Assembly (NCBI GenBank): GCA_921293015.1
Contig: OV121093.1
Location: forward strand, 28,902,622 to 28,966,621
Origin: Phorcus lineatus
Lineage: Eukaryota; Mollusca; Gastropoda; Trochida; Trochidae
Reading direction: 5' to 3'
Length of the DNA: 64,000 bases
The translations under genes were made by a program, and so were the position numbers. The notes below the pieces were generated by a model. That model made no database searches. It was not told the DNA's origin and saw only the letters and a program-made list of their open reading frames with translations. Below are positions 23,831-36,914 of the stretch, one piece after another. Numbering within the stretch: position 1 is the first letter of the stretch; every line of letters begins with the position of its first letter.

Positions 23831-24173
23831 CTTGTTACATAACTGAAATTCCTGCACAACTTCTGTTTATGTATTTGATGTTAACACGTGAATGGGATAA
23901 GATAAATAAATCATTTTTTATATTTAATATGAAAATAATGTTACTGGATTTTTGAAAAATGGAAATAACATCGTTTTGAAGTCAACAAATTAACAAATAA
24001 GCATTTACAAAACATATCAGTTGTAAGTCTCTCAAAGGTTTCGGTAACCCACGCTAATGTGAGGAAATTTACTTTATAAATGAAAAATAACCAACCACAT
24101 AACATATCAATTTGTATCTATGGTCACTCACACTCCCTTCGCTTAACATTAAATTAAAATGTTTCCTGCAAAG

Positions 24174-26324
24174 CTAACCAAACCTGTATTTGTGTAAACC
24201 CTTGAGGAACAAAGCAACACACAGTTTATCACCATCTAAACACAGACCAGTTGGATATTGTAAACCATCCTCTTCAGTCAGAATGTCTCTGATATACTCT
24301 CCTGTTTGACTCAGTTTAATCACTTTGTGTGTGCTACAGTCAGCTACCAGAATGTATCCTGTACTGGTGGATATGATTCCACGTGGACTTCTCAATGCTC
24401 TGTCCCCAGTAGGTGTGTATGTGAATACAATGTCACCAGACCGTGTCAGACAGATGACAGACTTCAGACCCCAGTCTGATACCAGGATAGTGCCTTGTCT
24501 GGTTACATGTATGTAGTGAGGATTAATGAAGCTCTTTCCTATAGCAGGAAGTGTTGTGAAGGTCTTCAAGATGGTTCCCTTCATATCAACCAGATCCACA
24601 GAGGATGGATTAAAAGTTCCTGCCACCAGTGTTGACTGATCCAGAGTAGACAGACCCCAGTACTCCTTACTTGTCGGTATTGTAGACAGGAGTTCCAGGT
24701 CAGGAGTCACAGCAACTGTGATGATACGTCTAGACACAGGAAGAGACACAGCTACCTTACCTTCACTGATAACTGTTAAACACCAGGGATTACCAGACAC
24801 TTTGAGTACACTTGAATATGACTGTCCTCCTTTAGTGTAAAGTGATTTCAGACGTTTAGAGTCATAATCAGCAAAAAGTGTGACTTTTGTTCCTGCTATT
24901 TTCATGACTAAGCCATCTCTAACCTCGCAACTATCACTCGCATCTATTTTAACGTCGATAACTTCATCTAATACAGGTGTTGCTGTCAGGTCTATGTTAT
25001 TAATCTGCTGAATGATCAAATCCACCTTGTTAATCATCACATCCATCATTTCAATCTGTTCCTTCAGTTGCGCAAGGTCGTGTTTAAAGCTGATGTCAGT
25101 TACATCTGTTCTGTCCTTCCTCTGTGTCCCTGTGACATCTGCTCCTGATCCAGACGACAGATAAATCTCAAACAGCTGCGCCACATCCTCCAACTCCAGG
25201 GCCTGCTGGATGGACTGAGACTGCTGCTGGTACAGCTGTAGATCCATTTGTTTTGTCTTCATCATCGACCTCAACTGCTCCTTGTCTTGTTCTGTTTGAT
25301 CCTTCACCTTCTTAATCAGCTGATCTTCCTTCTGTTTCAGTGCATCAATAGCTTCCTGTATGGTTTTCTTTATATCTGATTCAAGCTTGGAGCTTCCGGC
25401 CACCAAGGTTTTGGTTTGAGAATCTAGCTCTTTGATCTGGACATTTGTCAAATCAGTTTTCAAAGCCAGGTTTCGAAGACCTTCTTGAAGTCTTATTTTG
25501 ACTTTTGTCATCTGTGCTTTGATTGTGATGACCTCTTTACATGTTCTGTGAGCTATACTGCAACAGATTGTACACAGAGGTTTGTCACAGTCGTTGCAGA
25601 ACAATTCTATGTTTTTCTCATGTTCGCAGCAAATAAATTTCTTTTTTTGGGGAGGCTTTGTTCCTGAATATTTCACAACTTCATGTTTCTTTAAGTTTGG
25701 CATAATGCTGTGCAGTTTCAAACATCCGTCACAAAACAGAGCCCCACATTCGGAACACCAGTTTGCGGCAGGAGTTGTCTCCCCTTTTTCTTTGCACACT
25801 GAGCAAAGGTCAGGTCCTGGAATACATTAGAGTAAGCACGATAGTAGTGTCAAGATATCAATAGAAATTAATGACACATATGTTTGTGCAGTTATTGCTG
25901 ATTAACATCTGCTTATCAAAAAATAAATAACGCTTTAAACTTAAAGTAACGACTAACTTTCACAGAAAGCAAATTTTCTTCACTTTGGAATAGAATTATA
26001 ATATCTAAACGATATTATAAAGCTTATTTTTTTATGACTACCTTGTGGGATTGAGTCCATGAGTCCAGTTAGAAGCAGTCCTGGTTTCAGCTGCCCCGCC
26101 CACTCTTCCACAGGTCTGTCAGGGTGAGGTACTGGGGTCTCTTGTCTACACGTGGGACAGGGGATGGACTTGTTTCTCACAGCTTGTGCTTTAGTCTGTA
26201 GATATTTCCCCAGACAGTTCTCACAGAAGGAATGCTGACATGTAAGGGTTACTGGTCGCTGATACACTTCCATACACACACTACAAGTAAGGAAGTCGTC
26301 CTGAAGCTTGCCTGCTGTCGCCAT
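24174..26324 (-). CDS. TRIM-NHL-like protein, copy 2, intact
   Basis: Predicted RING-type E3 ubiquitin ligase of 641 residues. Coding exons are 26324-26042 and 25816-24174, joined in phase 1 (CAAG|GTAGTC and TATTCCAG|GACC). RING ligands C14, C17, C29, H31, C34, C37, C56 and C59 are all present. B-box 1 starts CSVCKEKG at residue 99, B-box 2 follows at about 157-187 (ICCEHEKNIELFCNDC), then a coiled coil to about 315 and an NHL-type propeller to the end (SPRGIISTS, YPTGLCLDG). The start is MATAGK: the frame runs upstream, but an acceptor (ATTTTCGCAG) precedes the leader, so upstream residues are intronic. I see no break. Targets are unknown; the propeller probably recognises them. Confidence 0.92.
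25817..26041 (-). other. Coding intron of TRIM copy 2
   Basis: A 225-bp GT-AG intron, at the same codon and phase as in the other three copies and the shortest of the set. Confidence 0.85.
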
Positions 26325-27684
26325 TCTGGATCGTAAGTCTGCGAAAATATATAAAAATGTTATTGAAAAATGAAATATATCACATTCAGGTGAGATTTCG
26401 GGTATCGTATACAAAGAGTCATTTCTAATGTTTATCTTCACTTTTGAATTAAATCACAATGAAAAAGAAAGGTGATGCAAATAATTATGGCGGGTGTCTT
26501 TAAATTTGTTTTCCGAACACTGACATTTGTCTTGTGAGAGAGAATCAACCTGATTGAACACGACTTGACTGAGTTGAAACCACAATAAAACATATACAGG
26601 GGACACTCTACGTGCTTAATGTTTCGCACAAACTGTCTCTTCATCCCTTGATAATTTTGTTTAACAACGAAATAAACACTCGTGTGCTTTTATATTTGCA
26701 TGAAGCTATTTCTTTTTTCTTTTAATTTTTATGAAAAATAAAGAATAAATCATAAAAAGTAAAGCATGAACATAAACTGTATCTATATTTTATTTCATAC
26801 GAGTCAATGAGTTGTCGTATGATTAATGATATTAAGCTTCACCTTCACAATATTCATCTAGTGAGGGGCTTTCATTTTTAATTTCATTTAGATTGCATAC
26901 GTTTTTCTTTTTTTTTTGTTGAAAGGCACTTGAAGTAAGCGAAATAAGATTCATTGTTTTTACATTTAACTTTTTGATGCGTTTAAAATTTATTTTGAGT
27001 GAGTTATTGTTAAACTCCACTTGGCGATATTTCAGCAATTGGCGGCGAAAATCTATTTTGACATTTTTTTATCATTTCAAACAATATTTGACCCCAGATA
27101 TGAAGTTCAACAATTTTTTAGCCACATCTACGATAGACACTCATAAAGACCCTCAACCAGTCAAGCATGATGAGATTGTGTACTTGTTATATAAAACGTT
27201 CAGACTCACATTAATTAAAATGATTTAAAACCGTTCAGGTGGTCAAAATCCTGATTTATTGTTATTAAAGCATACAGAAAGTCAGTCAAGAAATATCTTC
27301 ACATCATAAGAGTTTAAATGGCAGTAGTGGTCATGTATACTGCACACAATAGACACCCACCCGTATAGACCCTCAACAACCTGCAATGTCTTTTCATAAT
27401 CTGAATAGAGTAGCTGACATTCCGCCATATGCATGCTAACAGCACAGTAAAATTATATATACGAACATGTAGCACACTCTATATCATAAACATGATTGTT
27501 TGTTTACCTCAGCGAACGTATGTTTATCATCTAAAAGGTATTCAGTTAAACCGAAAGTGAAAATAGAAACTGGCGACTACAATAAAGTATTCATGTATTC
27601 AACTGATTTATAGGTATTTCTAGGTAATTTAAAACGTCAGACATGAAAACTTATAATGAACCAAAATAAACGACGTACTTTTAC
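26325..27684 (-). other. 5' intron region of TRIM copy 2
   Basis: Between the acceptor before the coding start and the candidate first-exon donor at 27685/27684. Parts align with the flanks of copies 1 and 4. Examples are ATTAAATCACAATGAAA, GATGATGCAA, CCGAACACTGACAT and AGACCCTCAACAACCTGC. No other coding feature is visible; the open frames inside it have no domains. Confidence 0.5.
27553..27570 (-). promoter_or_regulatory. IRF/ISRE-like GAAA array, TRIM copy 2
   Basis: The plus strand reads GAAAGTGAAAATAGAAAC: three GAAA cores in tandem, the first pair spaced as in the IRF recognition pattern GAAANNGAAA. It lies about 115 bp inside the predicted first intron. A homologous site occurs upstream of copies 3 and 4. 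Binding is an inference. Confidence 0.45.
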
Positions 27685-27800
27685 CTGGGATGTGACTGAA
27701 CTACGAGTTGTTCTCAGCACACACTGTGTACCTCTCCATGACTGTCACTTCCCTCTCGCCGTCTGGGATGGCTAGCTCGCTACTAGGCCGGTCACGTGAC
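27685..27800 (-). promoter_or_regulatory. Candidate first exon, uORF and CLEAR-type E-box, TRIM copy 2
   Basis: The minus strand has GTCACGTGAC at 27791-27800, an exact match to the CLEAR/TFEB-type palindrome, then about 106 bp to the donor ATCCCAG|GTAAAAG (27685/27684). Within the exon, 27739-27701 is a 12-codon upstream ORF (M-E-R-Y-T-V-C-A-E-N-N-S, stop TAG) with G at -3 and +4. The block aligns with 61864-61950 upstream of copy 4. The transcription start is not known, so the E-box may be promoter or 5' UTR. Confidence 0.45.
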
Positions 27801-30800
27801 TCTCTGTGAAGGCCCTGATTGAGAGTAAAGTAAATTACATTCATGATAAGTTGATAACAATATTTTGAAGTAATCACTCTGTTGAAAATACAATATAATT
27901 AGTATATATGTTAATTTGGTGTAATAAAAGATAAAAGTTTGATTTTGAATGTTCATTGCAAAGAAGAAGTTGTCATAATGTTTAAAATAGCGGGGGACAT
28001 ATGTTTGATTTCTTTTATCATATTCATAATAAGCTTTTACCTTTACTTTTACAAGCTAAACTATATATAATGAAGACGACAGAGTATCTCTTTAAGCTCT
28101 ACTACAACGCTACTCCACATTTCAGATCAGTGCTACCATGCTTCATGTAACAATGTTATTTCTCTCTGCTTTATAACTGTCGGTTTGAAATAGATTAGAG
28201 GTTTAAAAGCAGTTTAAAGTGGCAGTAATACAGTTTTAGTTAAACAAAGTAAAGTCACGAAAGTGTAAATAAATGTTTCAAAGGCAATGTGTATTTACTT
28301 ATAAGAAGCTGGTAAATAGGAACAAGGATCCGTTAGACTAGGGTTGATCCGGTTGACTAATGAGATGTTGTGACTCTTGGAATACATCTAGTAATAGTAA
28401 TGATAATAATAAAAACTAATTATGAATCTGCTATGAACTAATTATATACTAACTATAACTAATTATTGGAGAACATAAGAAATAAATCTTTCAAAACCCG
28501 TGGTACAGCTACTTCAAACTCCGGATATAACTTTATCATATACTTTAATTGAAAACGTGAATATTTCTGTAATAGAAGACATTATAGAGAAGCGTGTATA
28601 GATGTAGTATGTGATACATTCGATTGTGTTTAAGTCTAGTACTTAGATTCATGTTATTAATAGAGTTCTGGTTAAAAGATTGAAAAATCAAACTTACTTG
28701 ACAAAGTCTCCAATCTTCCATGAAAATCAATATTTAAGAGAAACTTTGATCTTTAAAGAATGGGTGTTAGCGCATTCGGCTTGGAATCAATAGGTACTTG
28801 TTCCGAATCCCGCTCGGCAAGTTTCTCTGTAGTAAAGAACTGTTCTACACGCAGTAAGGTTTGGGTGCTATTTGCTACAAAGAATTTCAGTAATTTAGAT
28901 AACAAGACAGCTTTTACAAACAATATTTCATCTTTTGATCTATGTCTAGAGTGAGGGGATTACAAATACAATACTAGTTCACCCGTTTTAACTGTCTATA
29001 TGTTACCATTTTGTGCACAATCAGGCATTCAATCTTATATATCTCAACCGATTACGGTCTTATCTCTTCCATTGTTCGTTACAGGTCAAGTGTTAAAAAT
29101 AATCATAATTTCAATGCGTCGACAGCAAACTAAAGTAATTGCCTATAAGCTTCAAAATATCCAATTTCGCAAAGCGTGACATTGTGCCCTTAATATATAG
29201 ACATTTTTTTATTTTAGAAGCAAAACATTTAACAACAATATTTAGCTACATCGTCCTTTTTCATTGTCCTTCGTTCACGTACCAAAGACAGGACTTTCAA
29301 GAAAACTTCAATATCATTGTTATGTATCCCATGTTACATACTACTCGAAATGTATGTAGAAGAAATACAATATACTGGCTACTTTGTCGGTAGTGAAGCA
29401 TTATATTATCATTTACATTATACTACACTCACTACTACTTATTATTATATTATACTACACTTGACATAAGAAGCTATTTCTTTTTGCATTCATCTCCCAA
29501 AACATTCCCTCCAGCTTCTTGAACCTCGATACACTTGTTACTGGCCCATTTCTTAGAGTATAACACTCTAGAGATTATACACTATCTGGAGGACATCTAT
29601 GAACTTAGCACACTGCCTCACCAAACGTATTCACCACATGATCGAACTCTGTCTTTTGGAAAATTATTCAACTGTGATATGCATAGCCAACTTGTTTAAA
29701 ATATCCGTCCTGTGAGTCTTTTTTATCCTTCAAAAAGCTGGGATCACACTATTTGCAACTAACATTTTACTTTTTTTAGGCACGTCTGCAGAAAAAAAAA
29801 ATGGGTATCTCACATAAACTCAAGTTAGTTTATCCTGCACTGATCGACCTACAAACACTCAGCTTAAGATTGACTGCACTACTACACTGGCCTTGTGAGA
29901 CAGGAAAGTCAGCTCCGTACAAAATGGTGTTGTTAATTACCGAGAACGGCATGTCTTGGAACTACTGCTGTCGAAATTCACTCAGTGCGAGATAATGTGA
30001 AATGTGCTTACTACATGGAATTGATTTACGTTTTTCTTTTAACACCAGTTTTTTAAAGAACTTTTGATAATTCCAAACACTGAACATGCGCTATCCAAAA
30101 ATTTGTGACTGATAGAACTTAGAATATTTATCTAAACAATCATGCAATTTTTTTGCTAAGATTTATTTGCGTTAACTTAAATACCGCTAACAAGAAGCCA
30201 ACGACTAAGAGGGAAAAGGATATATTTACATGATTGTATTGTGGTGAACAGTGATCCTGTGTTCAGTGAAGTTCAGCAACAACGGGCTCGGCTCACTGGA
30301 TGGGGTGACCTGGTCATTGCTGTTCACCCAGCATTTACAATCGGGTATCTCGATTTGAAAAGAAGGCAATGTGATAGATAACCTTAAAAGCTCCTCAATT
30401 AAGAGCTCCGTTGCATTCACCAACACAACCCTATCCCAAAACTCTAGCTTAAACAGCTTTATGACCCTTAAGATATGCAAAGTTCAATCGTAGCTTAGCA
30501 GATATTTCAGTTCTTAAATATGAACAAAGATGAAATATTTTTCAAAGATATCTGTAACTTAATCTTGTGTTCATATACAATAAAGCATTAATGTTGCATA
30601 ACCCAAGTGGCGGCTGTTTATAGTCTGTATGCAAAATATCGATATTGCCGTTATCATAGTTCAAGGTACAACTAGCACTAGTACCGTCGCGTCTTTAAAG
30701 TGACACATAGTATGTTTCATAGTCTTTTATTTGGCTTTAATATGAGGTAAAATAATTATATAATTATAATTAATATATAACCAAAATTATGCATTTAGTT

Positions 30801-30884
30801 TAAATGAGTATATGTTCATTGATCTACTCAACACTATCAACATATATTTTCCTCATAGCTACTTTTAAGTCATTGCCGTACGCC
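27801..30884. other. Non-coding spacer with a SINE head
   Basis: No gene is supported. Near 28750-28880 a tRNA-like head occurs on the plus strand (GGGTGTTAGCGCATTCGG, GTTCCGAATCCCGCTCGGC), followed by a body fragment TAGTAAAGAACTGTTCTACA also seen at 15867-15885. The rest is AT-rich. Confidence 0.45.
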
Positions 30885-31455
30885 ATTGTCCGATTTTCGG
30901 TCAAAAGTTACGGATTAAACCTGTTTATTGTCTCCATACTGAAGTGATCAGCTATATGATAGTGATTTTCAGAGACAACAATCCCTCTCAATAAATTTAG
31001 ACTATTTATGAAGTTTAACATATTTGACTCCAGCATCATACTCTGTGGCCCTTTAAGAATTAACTGTATAACCTGTAAAGGTACACGTACATATTTACAA
31101 ACTGCATTTTATGCTAAATTACGGTAGAGTGTGGATCATTAGTGATATCTAGAAAAATGCATTATCTGTGGTTTTCTATATCTACGAAATAATGGTCCTC
31201 CTTGTAAATGTTTTAAAGGCCCTTCTCCCCGGATATCATATGGGATAAAACATCTGTGAGGTATATAATGGGGAGTAATCAGGGATGCAGTTTTTATGTC
31301 GGGTCTTTGTCACAAACAGTGTTGTTGGAATGTAAGAGCTTTTTTATTCGTCTCGCTGTCCAAGGTGTTTGGCTGTATAAGATTTTGATGGAATTGTAAG
31401 GGTAAACCTGATTGACAAGTCGGGTTTAAAAATCGAATTAGAAGAAAACTGATTC
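30885..31455. repeat. Intergenic duplicon, short form
   Basis: This 570-bp block recurs in two pieces at about 52910-53090 and 54155-54535. Landmarks are GTCCGATTTT, AACATATTTGACTC, GAAAAATGCATTA, TATATAATGGGGAGTAATCA, GTAAGGGTAAACCTGAT and CGAATTAGAA. It is non-coding. It shows that DNA beyond the TRIM genes of copies 2 and 3 was also duplicated. Confidence 0.75.
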
Positions 31456-34400
31456 ACCGACATTAAGCAATGTTTACAAAACAAATTGTTAGGTAATTAA
31501 ATTTGTACCAAAGTAGATATCTTATTAAGATTAAAATAACAGGCCTAAAGTTCTGAGTACCTTTCTTGCATGCACTCATAATAAACACTTCGAGCAGATT
31601 GCGACTATCAAATGTGTTAAATTGTGATTAAAATAGAATTGAACATGATATGATTTACGATGTTCGTTCAAACTGTGTATGATATTTTCTACCATTCAGG
31701 TATAACTCATCATATATAAACAATTACATATAACATGTGTTGCTCACTTGTTGTGCATAAATGTATTTGGGGTAAAGTTACAACTGGGTATTGTGTGTAG
31801 TAGGCACCCTTCGGCGTTTATCAAAGTAAGGTCAACTTGACATTGGCCCGCTGCGATCAGTGTCTACCAACTTTTGAAATAGATGATTTAGAACTGTTAC
31901 ACATGGACTCAACTTTGCCTCCCTGTGACATTGAAAATTAATGAGACTTATTTGCACTTCTTTGATTCCGCAGTGTGGTTCTTCAAATGCATATGTAGAG
32001 ACAATCAGAATACCAGAGCTCACATCAACGCATATGATAGCATAATATAGACAGAATCGTACCTCGGACATCAAGCTACCCGAGTCCCCACAAGTGGGTG
32101 CATGATAGTGTTTGTGATAACACGAATGTCGTGATACCTGAGATAACACTAACATTATCACGTTCAGTTCTACAACACAATGCTTATGTGAGCATTATAT
32201 ATCCACTTCACATACGCACATGTGCTAAACATATACACGTGTATTACATTCATGGGAAAATATTTTGTACTTAATGTATTTTTGTTATGATTGATCAATG
32301 ATTTGTTGAGTACAGTCAAGTCTATATGTGAGTGTACTGAACGTCTGTGTGTATCTTTAGCTCTTGCAGTATCAGTGAACTACATTTTGAACTCACAGCA
32401 GCGCGTGTGATTGCGAGTAGGACCGAATCCTACCTAAACAAACAAATTACCTGATCCCCCACAGGCGGGTGTCTGACTGTGATATAATGACTGTATCACG
32501 TTCAGTCGTGTCTTGCAATGCACAAGTGAACATTATATTTCCACATTCCCCTTGGCTTTTTTTTACAAGGACAGTCATGTGTAGACTGCATGTAGTTGGC
32601 TAGTATAGAGGTTATACATGTATGTTAATTTGACTTTTAAATCATCTGCTATGTCTAGATAGGATAGTATCGCAGAGGTTCTAATCGAAAACTTAACACA
32701 AAGATAAAACTATGAAATACGAAACAAGGAGATTTTCATTGAACTGCACACTCTGAGTTTAACATTTGTAAAGAGTACCAAAACGTTTGATCAAATTTAC
32801 AAAGAGTTTTATTATCACATCTAGTACTGCTTTAATAATTCTCTTTTATCAAATAATCCTAAAAAACGTATTATAATATTAAGTCTTAAAACTCGAAGCA
32901 ATTGTATTCATAAACAAAAGATCTTAAGCGTTTTTGTGTAATGAGTCAATATTCCAATTACATTTTACAGCTTTTATCATATATTTATGTTATCTCATTA
33001 GATTTATACTGTGTTTTAGCAGTCCAGGTGTTTTAGAAACAAGAACATTTTCAGGATTTCAAACTCAACAATAACAAGTTGTTGATAAAGTTATGTTTTG
33101 TAAAGAGTTAACTTCTGCAGATCGAGAATTGAATGGACAAAATGCGCCAGTTCTGACCAAAGTGTGTTGATTCCATCCAATTCAAAATCTAAATTTCTTA
33201 GCGTATTTTAAATCCTTGAAATGATTGTATTTGTGTCAGTGTGATTGACAGGGCTGAAATATACATATTCAATTCTACAACACTGTTGTTCCTGCACCAC
33301 AGTTTGGTATGAAGCATAAGTCAGATGAATTAACACATTGCACCGATTGACCCGCCTGTTTCGTCAGCGATTTGGACTCTGCTCTGACATGCTCTTACCT
33401 CAACGATGTGTTATCTGAGTGCGGAACTGGTAGCAAGCTAACACTTCTAAGATTATTAGTGTGTGTATTCTTATTTTCGTGAGTAAATAACATGATGTCT
33501 TATGACAGCCATGACATAATGTAGATATATTTCTTGTGCGAGCTAAGAATTACAAACAAAGAGGCGTCCGACATTCATTCTTCAGTCAACTCTCTGCTTT
33601 TTCGACTTTTTCTAGAACTACTAACTCTAAAATCTGAAAGTTTGACAAATGAGGATCATAATGTTAAGAGTTGGTAACCATGTGGGTACTAATTAGGGTC
33701 AAAAGGATTACATCCTTGGACATAAATACAAAACTTTCAATTTAGGCAATTAAATTAGCAACTGTAAATTAATTATTTACATAAAATTACCTTAAAAGCT
33801 CATATAAATTTTGAAAGAAATCAATGATGTAAGGTTATAAGAACAGTTAAAGGGATAGCAAAAAGCGCCAGCAAACCTGTTTTTATACAAATGTAATGTC
33901 ACAATATCTCTTATAGAAATATACTATTTATATTGGCCGATGTCCACTGATAAAGAAAAAGTCATTCAACTTATTGCATTCATGTTTTGTGTTGAATTGT
34001 GAGCTACCTTTATTTAAAAATCAACGATTCGTTCTAACAGATAGAAGGTAACGACTAGAAACCAAAAACCTGTGTACAGTCTTCTCGGCTTATTTGAACT
34101 ATAGATTAAGTACTTGGTGACCCTGGGTTCCAAAATGAAATATTGAATGAAGCCTAATTAGCTACAGAGCCATTGACGCTATTCCAAATGTAGTCAAATT
34201 GTTTTCGACTTTGAATACGCTTAACTCTGAATCTATTTAAACTTGGTTGAATCAAGAAGTTGACCAGTTTTCCTTTAGGTGTATTTCATTCTGATGGAAT
34301 CTGGGAAGAATGTGTACAATGGCATCTTTTCAAATAAAAATCTCAATTCAGAAATGTAGACATGAAGAACAATATATTCAGAATATATATCAAACAAACG

Positions 34401-34633
34401 AAATACCTTGTTTTAATTTGTTCACAATAACTGTAATCATAATGAAGAGAATATCCTCTGTTGTCAGAAATATCGACAATGTTTATATCTTATCAACTGA
34501 CTTGACTCCTGACATTATGCATGGTGTCAGTAAGCTAAACATATCTAGATAAACAAGGTCGAGTCAACAACACCTGAACCAACTGATGACCTGGATACTT
34601 GCCAACTACACGCAGTGTACATATCTGCCCTGG
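31456..34633. other. Non-coding spacer
   Basis: No gene is supported. A weak local duplication is visible: about 32090-32200 resembles about 32455-32550 (CCCCACA.G.GGGTG, TATCACGTTCAGT, GTGA.CATTATAT.TCCAC). A lone right-half block of the CACGTG family is at 33335-33400, listed separately. Confidence 0.45.
33335..33400. repeat. CACGTG-family right half, diverged
   Basis: GCACCGATTGACCCGCCTGT, then TTTGGACTCTGCTCTGACAT. The CACCGATTGACC..GACTCTGC order matches the right blocks at 10455 and 44668, but the CACGTG itself is lost. Confidence 0.5.
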
Positions 34634-34641
34634 TATATAAG
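34634..34641 (+). promoter_or_regulatory. TATA box of the secreted propeller gene
   Basis: TATATAAG lies 110 bp before the ATG at 34744. Initiation about 30 bp downstream would leave a 5' UTR near 75 nt without introns, consistent with a single-exon gene. Confidence 0.6.
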
Positions 34642-34743
34642 TCAGGGTAAAACTGTGAATATAAGGAACACATGACAGGTGAAGATTGCAGAGTTTACTG
34701 TACGACATAGAGTAAACATCTCGGCGTTTCTGTTTCATACACG

Positions 34744-36354
34744 ATGGAGTTTTACATGTTATTCTCTGTGTGGATCACTGTTTCTGTGCTGTCAGGAGTC
34801 AAGGGTAATGAAGACATTGGGAAGCTTAATGACAGAGTGGATATTATCGAAAGTACGACTGATATTCTGTCAGAAAGATTTGCTGCATTTGAAAACAAGA
34901 TGTTGAGTGATAAAGCTGATATCATGAACAATCAGGAAAAAAACTTTCTCAAGATCAAGAAAGATCTAAAGAAGACCATCCGGCGATACATCACTGAGTC
35001 CCTGTCCGATATACTGAGAGACGAGTCTGTAGAAGACTTGATCCAGTCTCGTGTTCTCTCCCAGGTGAGGCACCTCAAACGTGCCAACCATCAGATGAAG
35101 AGAGAACTTCATCAGATGCGGACATCCCTCGTACGAGTTGAGGAGAACAACAGGGTGTGTAGAGATTGTCTCCAGAGAGGTGAGCGACAAAACATTGAAA
35201 TGCCCCTTGTAAAATCTGAACTCTTAACATCTGAATTAGCACGTCATGGTCGACAAATCAGAGAACTTAATCACGAACTTAGAAACACGAAGAATTCATG
35301 TCTACTTCCATCTAAAGCTATCAATAAAGAAATAAATGAACTATGTGATTTGTCTACATATCTGAAATCAGAAAATCTGACAAACAAGCTTGCAAGATAT
35401 GAGCGTCAAATAAATGAACTCAATCTAACTCTAAGAATACAAAGTGATTCATGTAAATCAAGGAATTCTACAATCAATAAGGAACCTGATTCGACGTTAA
35501 ATACAAGACAAACAAATTCCGTGTCCCCGACTACCACTGCTGCTGTACCTAGAGCTATAACAACATCTAAACCAAGCACAGAGAGAAGTCGGATCCTTTT
35601 AGTTCCAGTAAATAGAGGTGACCATTTTCAGATGCAACAGTTCAACATCAACACAAACTCTTTTGACAAATATCATCATCTGTCTCTTAAGTATTGTTTG
35701 TCTGCACTCTATATTTCCAAAATAAACTCTTTGTTGATTAGTCTTAGCAACCCAAGCAGGATCATCATCTCAGAATTGAGCACTTCTGAAAATAAAACAA
35801 TAAAAGACAATGCTTATACAATAGGAATGGCAGCTGATGAAGAAAGAGGAATTGTTTTCCTCACAACATATAATTCTACTACATCAATCAGAAGAATGAC
35901 ATTACACGGTGAAAACTTAACAACCTTAGTGGACTTAGATTATGGTATGTTTATTGGTACTACAGCGATAAACCCAACAACAAAGACTATATATGTTGGT
36001 CATTATGTTAAACTGGTCAAAGTATTCTATGATGGAACTGGTTTGAGGACACTTGACACTGGTTCTGGCATCTACGGAGTAACTCTGGACATCACCAAGG
36101 GTCTCCTGTACTACAACAAGGGGAGGAAGCTGATGAAAATGTCCTTGTCTTCAGAGATTACTAGTGAAGTGACACGGTTTAGCTTTTATATTTGGAATCT
36201 GATTTTCTACCAAAATAAAGTGTATTACTCGAGCATGAGAGAATCCCCCGGTGTACTGGGAGTAGTGGAGGTAGAAGATAACGGTGTGTCTAGAACACTT
36301 CAGACAGTGAATGTGTCTGGTGTGACACATTACTCCATTTGTTTGATTCCGTAA
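34744..36354 (+). CDS. Secreted coiled-coil protein with YWTD/LDLR-B-like propeller
   Basis: A single-exon gene of 536 residues. Residues 1-21 form a signal peptide (hydrophobic core MLFSVWITVSVLSG). Residues 22-245 are predominantly coiled coil, with a CRDC at 139-142 that could crosslink subunits and a 51-residue internal duplication: 155-196 and 206-247 share LTxxLARxxRQIxELN..LR and end INKE. A Ser/Thr-rich linker (250-280) leads to a C-terminal domain with YWTD/LDLR class B-like strands (GVTLDITKGLLYYNKGRKL, YYSSM). RGD sits at 291-293, and several N-x-S/T sites fit secretion. The ATG has a TATA box 110 bp upstream. Likely extracellular and oligomeric, perhaps adhesive or a recognition lectin-like protein. 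I do not recognise a named orthologue. Confidence 0.82.
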   Translation: MEFYMLFSVWITVSVLSGVKGNEDIGKLNDRVDIIESTTDILSERFAAFENKMLSDKADIMNNQEKNFLKIKKDLKKTIRRYITESLSDILRDESVEDLIQSRVLSQVRHLKRANHQMKRELHQMRTSLVRVEENNRVCRDCLQRGERQNIEMPLVKSELLTSELARHGRQIRELNHELRNTKNSCLLPSKAINKEINELCDLSTYLKSENLTNKLARYERQINELNLTLRIQSDSCKSRNSTINKEPDSTLNTRQTNSVSPTTTAAVPRAITTSKPSTERSRILLVPVNRGDHFQMQQFNINTNSFDKYHHLSLKYCLSALYISKINSLLISLSNPSRIIISELSTSENKTIKDNAYTIGMAADEERGIVFLTTYNSTTSIRRMTLHGENLTTLVDLDYGMFIGTTAINPTTKTIYVGHYVKLVKVFYDGTGLRTLDTGSGIYGVTLDITKGLLYYNKGRKLMKMSLSSEITSEVTRFSFYIWNLIFYQNKVYYSSMRESPGVLGVVEVEDNGVSRTLQTVNVSGVTHYSICLIP

Positions 36355-36914
36355 CTACAATCAACATTGTTGAACTGATGTTCTCTTTGTATTATTCTGT
36401 CTATTATTACTATTCTGTTAAAATCTGTATTAATATTCTATAATTTGTGATCACTAAAATAACGATAACACAAAATTCACAGTTCAGAAGCAATATATGT
36501 CATCTTGAATTCATTTTTCAAGTAGTTAAAGTAATGAAGAGATATGAGAACCATATTCCTTCTCTCGTAAATACATATCTAAAGATTTATGTTTGTTGTA
36601 TTTTCGTTTGTATTTATTTTTACGTGAAACGAGTTTTGAAAGTTCAATAATTATCTTTAACATTGTAACAATGCATTTACATATTCATGTTGTGATAAAC
36701 ATTGAAATTAATAAGTTAGTATTGGTTTACAGACTTTAAACTTAAAGGGTGCTTGTTAGGGCTTGCACGGCACAGAATAGATGTATATAGTTTTAACTGT
36801 ATTTAGATTTAACTAGATTTAGTTATCTGGGTCCCTGATAGCATCCGCACAACTATAATGTAAATTTGTGACTAATTAGCCTTCTGACAATTGGTAATCA
36901 CTTTATAGGTCACC

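Noticed and set aside
26325-26441. N-terminal extension of TRIM copy 2 upstream of MATAGK
   Set aside because: A splice acceptor lies directly before the shared leader in copies 1, 2 and 4, so the extension is intronic.
31832-32161. 109-codon minus-strand frame
   Set aside because: No domain or splice context; it overlaps a local repeat.
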